DNA from: Terfezia claveryi
Taxonomy: Eukaryota; Ascomycota; Pezizomycetes; Pezizales; Pezizaceae
Length of the DNA: 64,000 bases
Assembly: GCA_015179025.1 (NCBI GenBank)
Contig: WHUX01000127.1
Span: forward strand, 93,284 to 157,283
Direction: 5' to 3'
Part shown: one piece after another, positions 53,161 to 63,239 of the stretch
How the letters are laid out: the number at the start of each line of letters is the position of its first letter
Position numbering within the stretch: the stretch's first letter is position 1
Position numbers and translations under genes: made by a program
Notes under the pieces: generated by a model
Told to the model about the DNA's origin: nothing
Database searches by the model: none
What the model saw: the letters and a program-made list of their open reading frames with translations, nothing else

Positions 53161-56099
53161 TCATAGTTTCTTCTGAAACCTGGTTGCCATTGATGGCGTC
53201 AGGCTCACGGATGGTGATGCGCGGCGCTTCACGCTCCGACGTGGAGTTGAGGGGGATGGTGTTGCTTCTTGCTCGCAAAATACAGTTCGACGGAATGAGT
53301 TCAACAAGCCTGGCGTAGAATGTTCCGTCAGACTATGCGATAGGCTTGTATTATCCAATGCTGAGTCTGCCAGGTCATTTTCCAGGTAATCCTCCATTAG
53401 ACCGCTCGCACCTGCATCCATATCACAATCCGTATCTGAATCCAAGTCCGTCATTCCCTCTGCGGGATCTAGGGATTGTGGTACCATGCGGCGGAGGAAG
53501 TCTGCGTCATAACTGAGAGCCTCGTTCTCCAGTATTACCTCACCTTCATCCAGATCGGCTATCCCTTCTTCCACATGTGCTGGTGTAATTTGTCCCTCTG
53601 GGGCTCCGTATTTCGCGTGTACGGTTGCCCACGATTTGGTTAGCATCAGCGCAGTTATCATCTTGTGACCCATTCTGTTCCGTCTGTAAGGCAAAATATC
53701 TCTAGCACTACTGAATATTCGCTCCACTGGCACAGATGTCAGTGGAATACTCAATATGTCCCTTGCCATTCGTGCCAGCACCGGAAATTCACTAGCATAG
53801 ACTTTCCACCAGGAGAGGGGGCATTTCCCATTCAGTGTTGTTACCGGAATCGAAAGGTATCTTTTGATCTCGGGTACATCCTCCGATTGCACTGTTGTAC
53901 GCTCTTGCAGTCGATGCATGATATAGGATTGTTCTCCATCATCGACTTGTGTGTTATGAACCGGAGGTTCTGGTGCGTACTTGGCATAATTATGATCAAA
54001 ATAATCTTCGAACTGAACTCTGAGCACGGAATTTTGTAAGAATTGTCTTTCTGTATGTCACGGAGGGTCTCATGTTACAGAAAATCTCGTGTCACAGAAA
54101 ATCTCATGTCACGGAAAATCTGGTGTCACGGAAAACACATTGGGCAACATAGGGAGGGGCGGAGTGAATTCAAACGTACTTGTAATACTCCGCGTATACA
54201 ATAGAGTCACTGTTCTCCTGCGTCCCACTTGGATTTTGGACGGTGAGATTTCCCCAGTCCATGTACAAGGATAATTTCTTGGATGGATCAAGGATGGTGG
54301 CAAGGTTGTAGATGAGAGATTGTTTTTCAGTCCTAGAATAATACTTCTGAAACATCTGCTGACACGCTTTTGTCACGGAGAGAAACCCTGAAGCCCAGGT
54401 AGGATTACCGGGAAGTTTGCGTATACGTTTCCGCTGTTTTTCTATGTGGTCGAAGATGTCATTGTAGATGAAGAACGCATTGTGTATGGTCGCATGCTGT
54501 CCTGTGGAGATAGCGTGAGTGTAATCCGACAAAGGTTTGAGGAAAATAGTAGCCTCCTGAACTTGGGTCCACTCCTCCTGACTCAACCACAACTCGGAGT
54601 ACTTGTTCTCTGTCGTAGCTAGAGCAATCCATTGCTCAATGTAGCACTGGAGCCTCAATGCTCGTGTAAGCATTTCAAACGTTGAGTTCCAGCGCGTTTT
54701 GACGTCCTGGATGAGGCCCATGGGTGCTCGGGTGTCAGTTTGGAGTTCCTTGAATTGTGCCAGGCATTGTGGGCTGGCAACTATAGCCTTACAGAGCTCT
54801 CGAACCTGCATAAATTTTAGCAATAGGTTCCGTGACTCGTATTGGCCTTCCGTGACATGTCTGCCATTCTGTGACATGTTTGCCTTTTATGATCCACCTT
54901 TGTTTATTGAGCAGCATGGAAAATGACTTACTTTGCAAACAAATCGCGCGAAAGTACCTACCGCATAGTTCTGCAGCGCTCTTATTGACGACTCGATTGG
55001 AGGTGTGGACCAGCTAGGATCTTCATTATCTGGGTTGGACTTGAGTGCTTTCATAAACTCGTTGCTGACCAAAGCAATCACATGTGCTTGGCAGGGAAGT
55101 CGGTATTGCAGTGGGTCCCATTTAGCACTGAAAACATTGGCTTGTAAATGCTTAGCCAACGCCGTGTTAACACTTGCGTTATCTGAAACAACAGCCAAAA
55201 CTCGGTTCGTGATGCCATATTCCCGTATTAATTTACTTAGATTGTTACCCAAGTGAATAGCGCTATGAGCTTCCCCACCTAGGTACTGGAATCCGATTGT
55301 ATATTGGCGCAGCTGCCAGTCCTGGTCAATATAATGAATTGTTGTCCCCATGAATGCTAACTTATTTGGAGAAGTCCAACAGTCTGTAGCCAGGTGTAGG
55401 AATGTATCTCTCGGGAGACTTTTTTCAACTTTCACTTGAACTTCAGCTGCATAATTATGTACACCCCTGCGAAGTGTAGTGGGAGAGGGGATATCAATTC
55501 CAGATCTAAGCAATTTCAGGAGATTCTGGAACTGCGGATGTTGGATAGTTCGGAAAGATAAGTTGGCGGCTATTACAGTTTTCATGAGTTCATGTTTGAA
55601 GGCATCATTACTAAATTGCACTTGCGGGGATTGTGCGGCGGGAGGTGTTGCCTAGATGTAACGTAAGCTTGTCTCCTCAATTATTGCAGGGTAGGTATGG
55701 ATTATATAATTACCTTCCCAAACAGGGTTGAAATGTCTTGATCCTTTCGCCCACTAGCTGACCGACATCTCCCTGAGGTGAGGTGACCTCTCATGTGTGT
55801 GGTGCCCACATTGAACGCACTAGGGTGTTGCAAGGTACCCTTGCAAGATAAACAAAATATGAAAGGCTCCCCGCTCTGGATCTTTGCGCCTTGTCCAAAA
55901 TGGGCCCAGTGTGCGCCGTTCGAAGTTTAGAATCCCATCGGGGTGGATTCATATTGTTACTTCGCATCTCTTTGGCCAGATTTTCATGGAGCTTGCCTGC
56001 CCAGTCGGTAGTTTCCCACCATTCATCAAAAGGCGCAGATTGCTCTGCTTCCCACTGGAAAGCAGTTCCGCCTAATATTCTGGTGAGAGTGGAAACCAT
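53161..56099 (-). CDS. hAT-family transposase with BED zinc finger, multi-exon
   Basis: On the minus strand: a BED-like finger (AHWAHFGQGAKIQSG, CLSCKGTLQHP, THMRGHL) near 55.9-55.8 kb; then the RNase-H-like core with LATDCWTSPNKLAFMG (first Asp) and VVSDNASVNTALAKHL (second Asp), RLPCQAHVIALV, and the hAT C-terminal dimerisation domain (WWKVYASEFPVLARMARDIL, SVPVERIFSSARDILPYRRN). Introns with exact phase are 55714-55652, 54931-54806 and 54179-54020, each with GTAATT/GTAAGT/GTACGT donors and AG acceptors. The three exons downstream of the finger are free of stops. The 5' end is unclear: ATG at 56099 opens a frame that does not join the finger without a shift near 55910. It is probably a nearly intact cut-and-paste transposase. 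Flanking inverted ends were not found. Confidence 0.85.
54020..54179 (-). other. hAT intron 3 carrying five TCCGTGACA-type motifs
   Basis: Donor GTACGT at 54179 and acceptor CTCAG at 54020; splicing joins codons in phase (YYK then VQFEDYF). Within it the motif appears five times (54057-54132) as TTTTCCGTGACA or TTTTCTGTGACA on the minus strand. Confidence 0.75.
54806..54931 (-). other. hAT intron 2 carrying three motif copies
   Basis: Donor GTAAGT at 54931, acceptor ATGCAG at 54806, phase 0 (FVCK then VRELCK). It holds TCCGTGACT, TCCGTGACATG and TCTGTGACATG on the plus strand (54830-54880). Confidence 0.75.
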
Positions 56100-56370
56100 T
56101 GAGCTAGAATGAGGTACCTATGTGTACACTTGTAGATCGAGATACGTTCGAGTATGGGGCAAGATCGTCTGGCTATTGTATTCCTGGAAGTTGGCAATAG
56201 GTTGGGAAAGGCATTAGGGAAGAGATGATTATTTATTCACATTCTGCGACCAGTTGGCACATGTACGGATAACGCGTGCTTGTCACGGATTCTGTGGAAG
56301 ACATTCCATTGGTACCTGAGATGCGTTCCATAATAACGCAAATTTATATACTTCAATAAACACGGTCAAT
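56100..56370. other. Intergenic, upstream of hAT transposase
   Basis: This short stretch upstream of the transposase start shows no coding signal. Confidence 0.5.
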
Positions 56371-56374
56371 CATG

Positions 56375-57020
56375 CTGTAGCGCATCTACAGCGCGCCAAA
56401 CCCAATCCCAATCCAACCGCGCGACCGTCCAATCATTCCAAAAAGGGTCCCCGATGTCTTCGTGGTCATCATGTGAGTCGTCATCATTGTCATCACCTGA
56501 ATCCTCTGAGCTGTGGGATGACCCAAGAGCTCAGTTGTACAGTCAGAGCTTTCGCTGCAGGAAGACGATGAATCGCTATAACCAGAATCGCAGTCGACAT
56601 TGTCCTCCATCATGTCGTCTTCAGAGTCATTCCCGATTTCGGACTCAGTCGGGCTAGCGTTATCAATTGGTCCGGGGCTGTCGTCGACATCACTTTCTGG
56701 TAGCTCTGATATATCATCGGGGATATTGGTCAAATCCAGTTGGAGTATGCTGCATCTCAATGGCCAATCGGACTGGCTGTAAGTTCCATAATCTCTCGAG
56801 GTCTAGACATAGTTAGCCCGACGCTCTGTCTAACCAGACTACGCTCTGTCTATGTGCAAGGATTAGAAATACACCTTCTTGAAGGCCGAAGCCAGAACTC
56901 TTGCCCACAACATAATACTGTTATTCTAGGTGGGGGATGCCATTGCGGCGATATATACACTGGACGCCGAATGATTGCCCCATCAGGATCCGGTGGGTCT
57001 GGGAGAGTATCTAGCATGTA
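56375..57020 (-). CDS. Exons of an uncharacterised acidic protein
   Basis: The minus strand from 57018 reads MLDTLPDPPDPDGAIIRRPV, YISPQWHPPPRITVLCCGQE, FWLRPSRR; after a break near 56830 it continues YGTYSQSDWPLRCSILQLDL, DDISELPESDVDDSPGPIDN, an Asp/Ser/Glu-rich tract and finally DPFWNDWTVARLDWDWVWRA. The pieces lie in different frames and need one intron near 56800-56850 and a frame change near 56530. The composition is clearly protein-like, but I recognise no family. It ends about 270 bp upstream of the hAT transposase start, on the same strand. Confidence 0.35.
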
Positions 57021-57700
57021 GTGAGTCGAGACCTCAATGTTTTAGCGCAGAGTTAACTTACCGATGGGAATCGACAATCTTGGCATAAACCCCATGATTG
57101 TTGGCTGCCACTCAGGTAATGGTGGAAAAGGGTAACCCATAACAAATCATAGAGAGTATAGTCATCCAGGTAAAAGATTTGTGCACTACTATGCAAGCTC
57201 ATGGGAATACTAGATCACACCCATCAAACCAAATCCTCTCTAGAAGCTCCATGGCTACCGCTCGGGAGGTAATCCTGTTGGGGTCAATCAGTCCATAACC
57301 AACTGGGTGGACTGGGACGTTACCAATTCCGTAACCTGTAGACTAAGGATGCGTTGTAGTCCTGCGGTATCTCTCCATGGCTGCCGGAACTCTTCGAAAG
57401 CGAATTCATCTTTGGATTGTAGTATTCGGGCATATTGTGAGGTAGGGTTCTTGGCATAATGCTCGTTGTAATATGGTCAGTGAGAATTACAGCCCTGACG
57501 AACTATATATAAGCAAAACTCCAGTTGACAGTTCTAGAAAGAATCCCTAAATGGTAATGTCCTCTTTTGGTAGATTGTCTACCTCTAATTCTGACGTAGA
57601 ATGGGAGGACAAAAGTAGACTAGTCTGCAGCTAATAATAATTGTATCCAAAGGACCTGGCTAGCATTAGTCGTGGGAAAGACCTGCATGGCCCATCTGGG
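57021..57700. other. No gene recognised
   Basis: This spacer contains only short frames. Part may be introns of a longer minus-strand gene that includes the exons at 56.4-57.0 and 58.0-58.6 kb. Confidence 0.4.
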
Positions 57701-57711
57701 ACAAGGCATAA

Positions 57712-57845
57712 GATCCGTGACAACACATCCGTGACAAGACATCCGTGACAAGACATCCGTGACAAGACATCCGTGACAAGACATCCGTGACAAAATAACC
57801 CGTCCGTGACAAAGAAAATATCCGTAACAAGAAAAAATATCTATG
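57712..57845 (+). repeat. TCCGTGACAAGACA tandem array
   Basis: The motif is here a direct 14-bp tandem (CATCCGTGACAAGA) with five to six tight units followed by looser ones (CCCGTCCGTGACAAAG, TATCCGTAACAAG). Confidence 0.85.
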
Positions 57846-57989
57846 ACCACATAAGTAAAGCACAAGATACCACCAAATGGAAGTACCATCCTGATCCACT
57901 CCAACCTGGTGTAGAACTGCCATAATGGTTCACAATAGTACCTCATCTACGAAAGTGATGAGTCGATGGCGATGAGTCGATTGCATAAT

Positions 57990-58650
57990 CTATACCATAA
58001 GAGTTGGTTTAGCCGGTGGGAGGTAGGCTGGCAGGTGAAGCGTTCTCTGTCTCATGTGGTAATGGTCAATGCATCTTCTGAATAGCACGGTTAATCCTGA
58101 TATAGCTAGTTGTTCACAACGCATCGACCGATCAATTGCTGTACAGGCAATAATGTCATTCATCACTTGCCGAGGTATAGTTCCAGGCAACGCAGGCAAG
58201 TTATTGTGCCAGTTCCGAAACAGGTAGTACATGCCTAGGTCTGAAGGAAATGACCAGAGACATTGCTTGGGCCAGCGTCTGCTGGTGCCAGATAAATTCG
58301 TCGTGTCCCCACTCTACCACTCTATTCACTTCCTGTCCTCCATTATCTGCATCTCCCTACCCTTTTGTCATTCCGCACCAAGCCACCTCCGATCCATTAT
58401 TACTTCACCACAACAAAATATGTCGTCAAGGTATGACTTCCATACTTTTTTGCTTGCCCCATATGAGGTTGCGTACATATCCCGTGTTATTTGAGTAAGT
58501 GCGATAGTCATGTGGGCTTGTCCCATTTTGCGCGGTTCCACTGAACAGATGACGATGATCGTATTTTCCTGTTACCTTGAGCGGGTCATGTTTGAAGCGC
58601 CTGGCAACCACACGTACTGCAAGGTCGAGTGGTTTGTGGTGCTGGAAACT
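57990..58650 (-). CDS. Exons of an uncharacterised gene
   Basis: Two coding-like blocks lie on the minus strand. One (58640-58430) reads HHKPLDLAVRVVARRFKHDP, LKVTGKYDHRHLFSGTAQNG, TSPHDYRTYS. The other (58232-57990), which starts with ATG, reads MYYLFRNWHNNLPALPGTIP, RQVMNDIIACTAIDRSMRCE and ends near a possible GTATAG donor. A further piece at about 58790-58740 reads DFAHGIGFDNHWKFGVK. These probably belong to one intron-containing gene. No domain is recognised. Confidence 0.35.
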
Positions 58651-58785
58651 GATCTGCGGTGAGGAACAGGAAAATGGCGTATAGCGGTATTGTGTGGTAA
58701 CTCACTTGATTTGACACAACCTTATTTTCGGCTTGCAGCTAATCTTTAACCCCAAACTTCCAGTGATTATCAAACCCAATACCGT

Positions 58786-59318
58786 GTGCGAAATCAATCA
58801 CGATGTCCAATACTAGAAGTACCTGCCATACCTAGCAAAGCCGACACTGACAGTGATCATGTCAGAGATGGTAGAAGGGTTTTGCAGGAAATAGAGGTGG
58901 AGATGCAGGAGGGCAATCCTGGGGTTGATAAAGAGAATGAGGAGCCACTCGACGAAACTTCAAGGCAACCCCCATACACCCAATATGAACATTCCCAACC
59001 TGTACAACTTTCCCCGTCATTTGCCACCCCCCCATTATTGATGTCTCACGTGCTCCTCGTCAGCAGCAGAATTCCATAAATCAGCCCCTAAATCTTTCTT
59101 TGCCTGCAGTTGGGACTATTAACCCAAGAAGGACAAGGTGGTCCAAAGACCGGTCAACCCGGCGACGCCAGGTTCGCAAACAAAAGCGATGGCAAAGGCA
59201 GCAGGAAGCACAAGTCATCGAGGAGGCCGCTGTGGGGGGAAGTCTTAGTATTGAGATTGGGCCGGGCTCTTCTGATTTTCATTTTGGCCCAATATCCTTC
59301 TATGTCAACCAAAATTAA
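58786..59318 (+). CDS. Uncharacterised basic/acidic protein, frame broken at a C run
   Basis: The plus strand reads SKADTDSDHVRDGRRVLQEI, EVEMQEGNPGVDKENEEPLD and QYEHSQPVQLSPSFATPP; one base at the C run 59027-59033 separates this from the continuing frame IIDVSRAPRQQQNSINQPLN, RRTRWSKDRSTRRRQVRKQK and DFHFGPISFYVNQN, ending at 59318. The Arg/Lys-rich centre looks like a nuclear localisation or nucleic-acid-binding patch. No ATG in frame is visible at the start, so an upstream exon is likely. Unknown family. Its start overlaps a possible exon on the minus strand near 58.75-58.79 kb. Confidence 0.4.
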
Positions 59319-59856
59319 ACATGGACCCATTTATTCATATGTAGACTTGAGTGCAGGTGAAATTCATAATGTAAGCACTTATGTGCACGCCTCGTGGTGA
59401 CGCTAGTCGCGTGGCCGTGTTCGGTTAATGGCATCCAGGTTTGCTTGTAAACAAAGAATTCATTTATTTGCACGAAAAAAGGGTTTTGGTGGTTATCTTC
59501 CATTTATCTACCAGGTCCAAGGAATCGTCAGCACTTGTACGGTGATTTGCATCTATATAATCTGCTGTGAAGATAACGAAGGGGTATGTGCAAAGCCATG
59601 TCATGGATGCTGTCACGGAGGATGTCACAGAGGCTGTGACGGAGGTCGTGTCAGGAAATCTGAAGTTAGCTTATTCACTAACTATCAGTTATCTCAATCA
59701 CAGATATTCTCGTCTGAATAACTAGCAGCTGTGAAGATAACGAAGGGGTATGTATTGCAAAGTCATGTCACGGAGGCTGTCACGGAGGTCGTGTGAAGTG
59801 GAATGACGTTGAGTCCAAAGTGGAAAGACTGACGAAGTTTGTGTTTAAGATCCACA
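59319..59856. repeat. Spacer with TGTCACGGA motifs (59605-59790)
   Basis: Contains two similar sub-blocks (GTGAAGATAACGAAGGGGTA at 59567 and 59730), each followed by copies of the motif in both orientations, such as GTCACGGAGGATGTCACAGA and GTCACGGAGGCTGTCACGGA. No gene is supported between the flanking plus-strand frames. Confidence 0.65.
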
Positions 59857-61533
59857 ATGCCAGACCGTCCTCAGAAGAAAAGTAAGACAACTGGTAAAGC
59901 GCCAGCCAGCCCGGCACCAGAGTCTGCCATGCAGAAAAAAAAGTCAACTCGAGAAGGACCAGCTAGCTCGGCGGGGAAGAGGCCGGAGCTTATTCAGAAA
60001 GAAGGCATGACAACTCGCAAAGCGCCGGCAGCACAGACAACAGAGCATGTTCCGAAAAAAAGGAAGACAAGAGCAGAATTATCACCCTCAATTGAGGATG
60101 TTACAAGAAGAAGGAGGACAAGAGCCGAACTAGCCCTAGTCCCCCCCCAGTTGAAGATGTTCCAACAAGAAGAAGGACAAGAGCTGAACTAGCCTTCTAC
60201 CCACCCCCAATTGCGGATGTTCCAAGAACAAGGACAGCCGAACTAACTGAGGATGTTCCTAAAAAAAGAAACACAAGTGCGGGATTAGCCATCCCATCCC
60301 CAAGGAATCTTTACGCCAAATATGCCAACTTCCCATGGGGCTCGCGGGAGTTCAATCCAGATACCGAATTTAGCGGGGGGAGGAATGCATGGAGCACTTC
60401 CACAAATCCCCACACGAAAAAAATTCGAGAGACCCACAAGAAACTGCTTGGCCCCCCTTTGTCGTGGGAGCATGCCAAGGACTGGAAAAGACAAAAAGTC
60501 AACAGGGTACTCAAAGCAGGGATTAAGGAGGCGGAACACGCTACGATAACTGGAAGGGCAATCGGCACTCGGAGAAACCAGTTAAACGATATTGAACTAG
60601 GAAACTTCGAAAGAGTTGTCCAAAGGACGTGGGACCTGATGTTCATCCGCAAAAGGGCATATATTCTCTACCAGTGGTATCAACTCTCGGATGACCAGAA
60701 GAGATTATACTTGGAATTGGAGGAGTAACAAGAGCTCCCCGATTTCCAAATTCCAAATGGGGAATTGGAAGCAATAGGGGTCAAGCCAGTACAGCAGTTC
60801 GCAGTCGTCATTAACGTTGTGCCGATAAACCGCTGAGCCTATGCCCGATTCCAAGAGCCAACTCCACTAGTCTCGACACCCGACCCTGGAGCTACACGTG
60901 ACACAGGTGCCAACATAACTAGTGACACAGGTGCCAACAAAACTAGTGACAAAGGCCCTAACGTACCCGAGGGTCGGATGCTGACCATTCAAGAGGAATT
61001 AGCCGAGGGGGGTGCCGACGATTGCTTAAGTGATGAGGACATTGGGACGGATATTGAAGAGGTAGGTGCATCCTCACGCTTGATCCATCTCGTGCTTGAT
61101 GTAAAGAACTTTACTCACCAGTGGATAGGATTACGATGACAAACCCAACAAGCAAGATGATGACGAAGATACAGGACTATGGGGCAGATGGGAAGCTTCG
61201 GAGGGTTCTACCGAAGAAGAAGAAGCTCAACTAACTGAATCTGACTCCAGCAAATGGGGAAAGGGGTTGTTGGTACCTGGCGGAGATAGGCCCACCAAAT
61301 TTCTTCCAAGCGGCATGGAAGATGAGGATTATAGTGACTCCACCGAGGAGGACGATACCGAGGTCAATAAACGAGTATATCGGCGGATTTTGCATCGAGG
61401 TACTACAATGACAACCACCGACAACAATCAAGAGGACAAAGGCGAGAAGCAAGTCGCAGGCGATAATGGGGGGAAAGATGAGCGAGAAGATGCAGATGAG
61501 GAAGAGGGTGAGGATGAGGACAAAGCTGACTAG
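59857..61533 (+). pseudogene. Uncharacterised nuclear-type protein gene, damaged
   Basis: ATG at 59857 opens a Lys/Arg/Ala/Pro-rich frame with repeats of the form KKRKTRAELSPSIEDV and TRRRRTRAELA. At a C8 run (60141-60148) the coherent reading shifts by one base and continues to 60728 with AIPSPRNLYAKYANFPWGSR, SWEHAKDWKRQKVNRVLKAG and RKRAYILYQWYQLSDDQKRL. TAA at 60726 and TGA near 60836 then interrupt a reading that goes on as ELPDFQIPNGELEAIG and GRMLTIQEELAEGGADD. A 67-bp intron (61062-61128, GTAGGT...GATAG) in phase 0 leads to an acidic last exon (YDDKPNKQDDDEDTG ... EEEGEDEDKAD). The first stop fits CAA to TAA. Without the lesions it would encode about 540 residues. No known domain; the centre vaguely resembles an HMG-type helix end. 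Confidence 0.45.
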
Positions 61534-61574
61534 GGAGCAAGGAGCAAAATGGGAAATATTTTGGATTTGTTTTT

Positions 61575-61630
61575 ACTGTCACGGATGAAGGACTTGTCAC
61601 GGATGGCAAACTTGTCACGGATGCCGTGAA
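61575..61630 (-). repeat. TCCGTGACA cluster in inverted orientation
   Basis: Three spaced copies of GTCACGGAT (61577, 61594, 61614), opposite in orientation to the clusters at 52.4 and 57.7 kb. Confidence 0.75.
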
Positions 61631-62170
61631 TAGTCATTATCAACTTTCTGAGGTGTAATTGTACTACTATTTTTGTGTCTTTGATTGTATATTTTATTGT
61701 GTCTTTTGTTGTTTATGTGTTGGATGTCTACGGGCTGATGCAAGTTTTTTTTTTGGGTGTTTACGGGGTGGGGTGATGCAATAGTTTTTATCTTTGTATA
61801 TTTTTTTGATGTCTACTCCGGACTGATGGTATTTTCTTGGTATGTTTTTTTGATGTCTACAGGCTTTGTTTTGGGCTCATGCTAGAGGTATTTTGTTTCT
61901 GTTTTTGTTTTGTCCAATGCTAGTGTTTGTTCTGTCTGAAACATTAGAAGGTACGTTTTTTTATTCCTCCCTTTGTTACTAGTGAGCTAACTGATGACGG
62001 CCAACACAAATTAGTGAGGATAGAGAGAAACAATGAATTATATTTTGTTCTAGAGCTCATTGGTCTATTTGTGGTCCACTGCGTACCCTTGGAACATACA
62101 TATACAAGCAAACTTACTATCCCAAATCTCAGATTCTTCGAACCTCCGACTTCTGCAACCTTAGGTTTGG
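61631..62170. other. Intergenic T-rich sequence
   Basis: Contains three related units (TGATGTCTACGGGCTGATG at about 61727, GATGTCTACTCCGGACTGATG at 61809, TGATGTCTACAGGC at 61850). No gene is supported. It is the upstream region of the H3-like gene; a plus-strand ATG frame from 62014 has no motif. Confidence 0.5.
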
Positions 62171-62172
62171 AA

Positions 62173-62240
62173 ATAACACTTACCCCAGATACAGATAACA
62201 CTTACCCCCAGATACAGATAACACTTACCCCCAGATACAG
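62173..62240 (+). repeat. Three 23-bp units directly upstream of the H3 ATG
   Basis: ATAACACTTACCCCCAGATA plus CAG occurs three times head to tail (first copy 22 bp), ending five bases before the ATG at 62246. The array forms the presumptive 5' leader or promoter-proximal region of the H3-like gene. Confidence 0.8.
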
Positions 62241-62245
62241 ATATA

Positions 62246-63207
62246 ATGGCGCGAACAAAACAGAAACCCAGAAATATCAAGACCGTAGTGCCCCCAGCGA
62301 CGGTCCCACCCCCCCAGGTGCCCCCGCCCCAAGTGGCCGCACCCTAAGTGGCCGCACCCGAAGTGGCCCCGGCGATAGTCCCCCCTCCCCAAGTGGCCCC
62401 TGCCATAGGCTCACAGGCTAGAGCAGTTCCCAGAAGAAGAAGGGTCAATCGAGGACGTAAGAACTCCTAAGCTCAATGCCAGTTCAATTTGACCTTGGAA
62501 TGCTAAGTGTGCTGTTAGTGGCCATTGTCAGACAGATACGGAGACAACAGGGCAGCGCAAAGCTGATAATACCGAAGACTGCGTTCCGACGGTTGTGCAG
62601 AGAAATTGTACAAGACGTGAACAATGAATACAACGCTATGCCGAGGATTCTCGGGGGACGGACCGATGTTGAAAGAATTGTAATTCTCGCGACAAATGCT
62701 CTCCAAGAGTCTACGGAGGCATATATGCATGAATTTTTTACAGGTAATAAGGTATAGATGGTGAGTAGAAAATTGTCAGAATAATACTAACATGGCTGAT
62801 GCAATAGCGATCAACCTTTTGGCAACCCAGAGTGGGGAGCGAAACCCACCACGCCAAACAATTCTTCGCAGGGATGTGAGGTTGTGGCGTCAAGTGGAAG
62901 AGAATCGGCTATCCGGAGATAATGTGACCCACATACACGCACCGTTTTTCCACCCACTACCAGCAACACCAGAACCAGCAGACGCACAAGAACAAGCACC
63001 AGCACCAGCACCAGAACCAGCACCGGCACTAGCACAAGCACAAGCACCAGAACCAGCACCAGAACCAGCACCAGAACCAGCACCAGCACTAGCACAAGCA
63101 CAGCACCAGCACCAGAACACAGCAGAGCACAAGAACAAGCACCAGCACCAGCACCAGAACCAGCACCAGAACCAGCACCAGCACCAGAACCAGCACCAGC
63201 ACCAGCA

Positions 63208-63239
<32 letters not shown>

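Noticed and set aside
56100..62000. A clear right-hand terminal inverted repeat for the hAT element
   Set aside because: I looked for the complement of the CGAGTCG-rich stretch at 52.2 kb and found nothing convincing, so no element boundaries are claimed.
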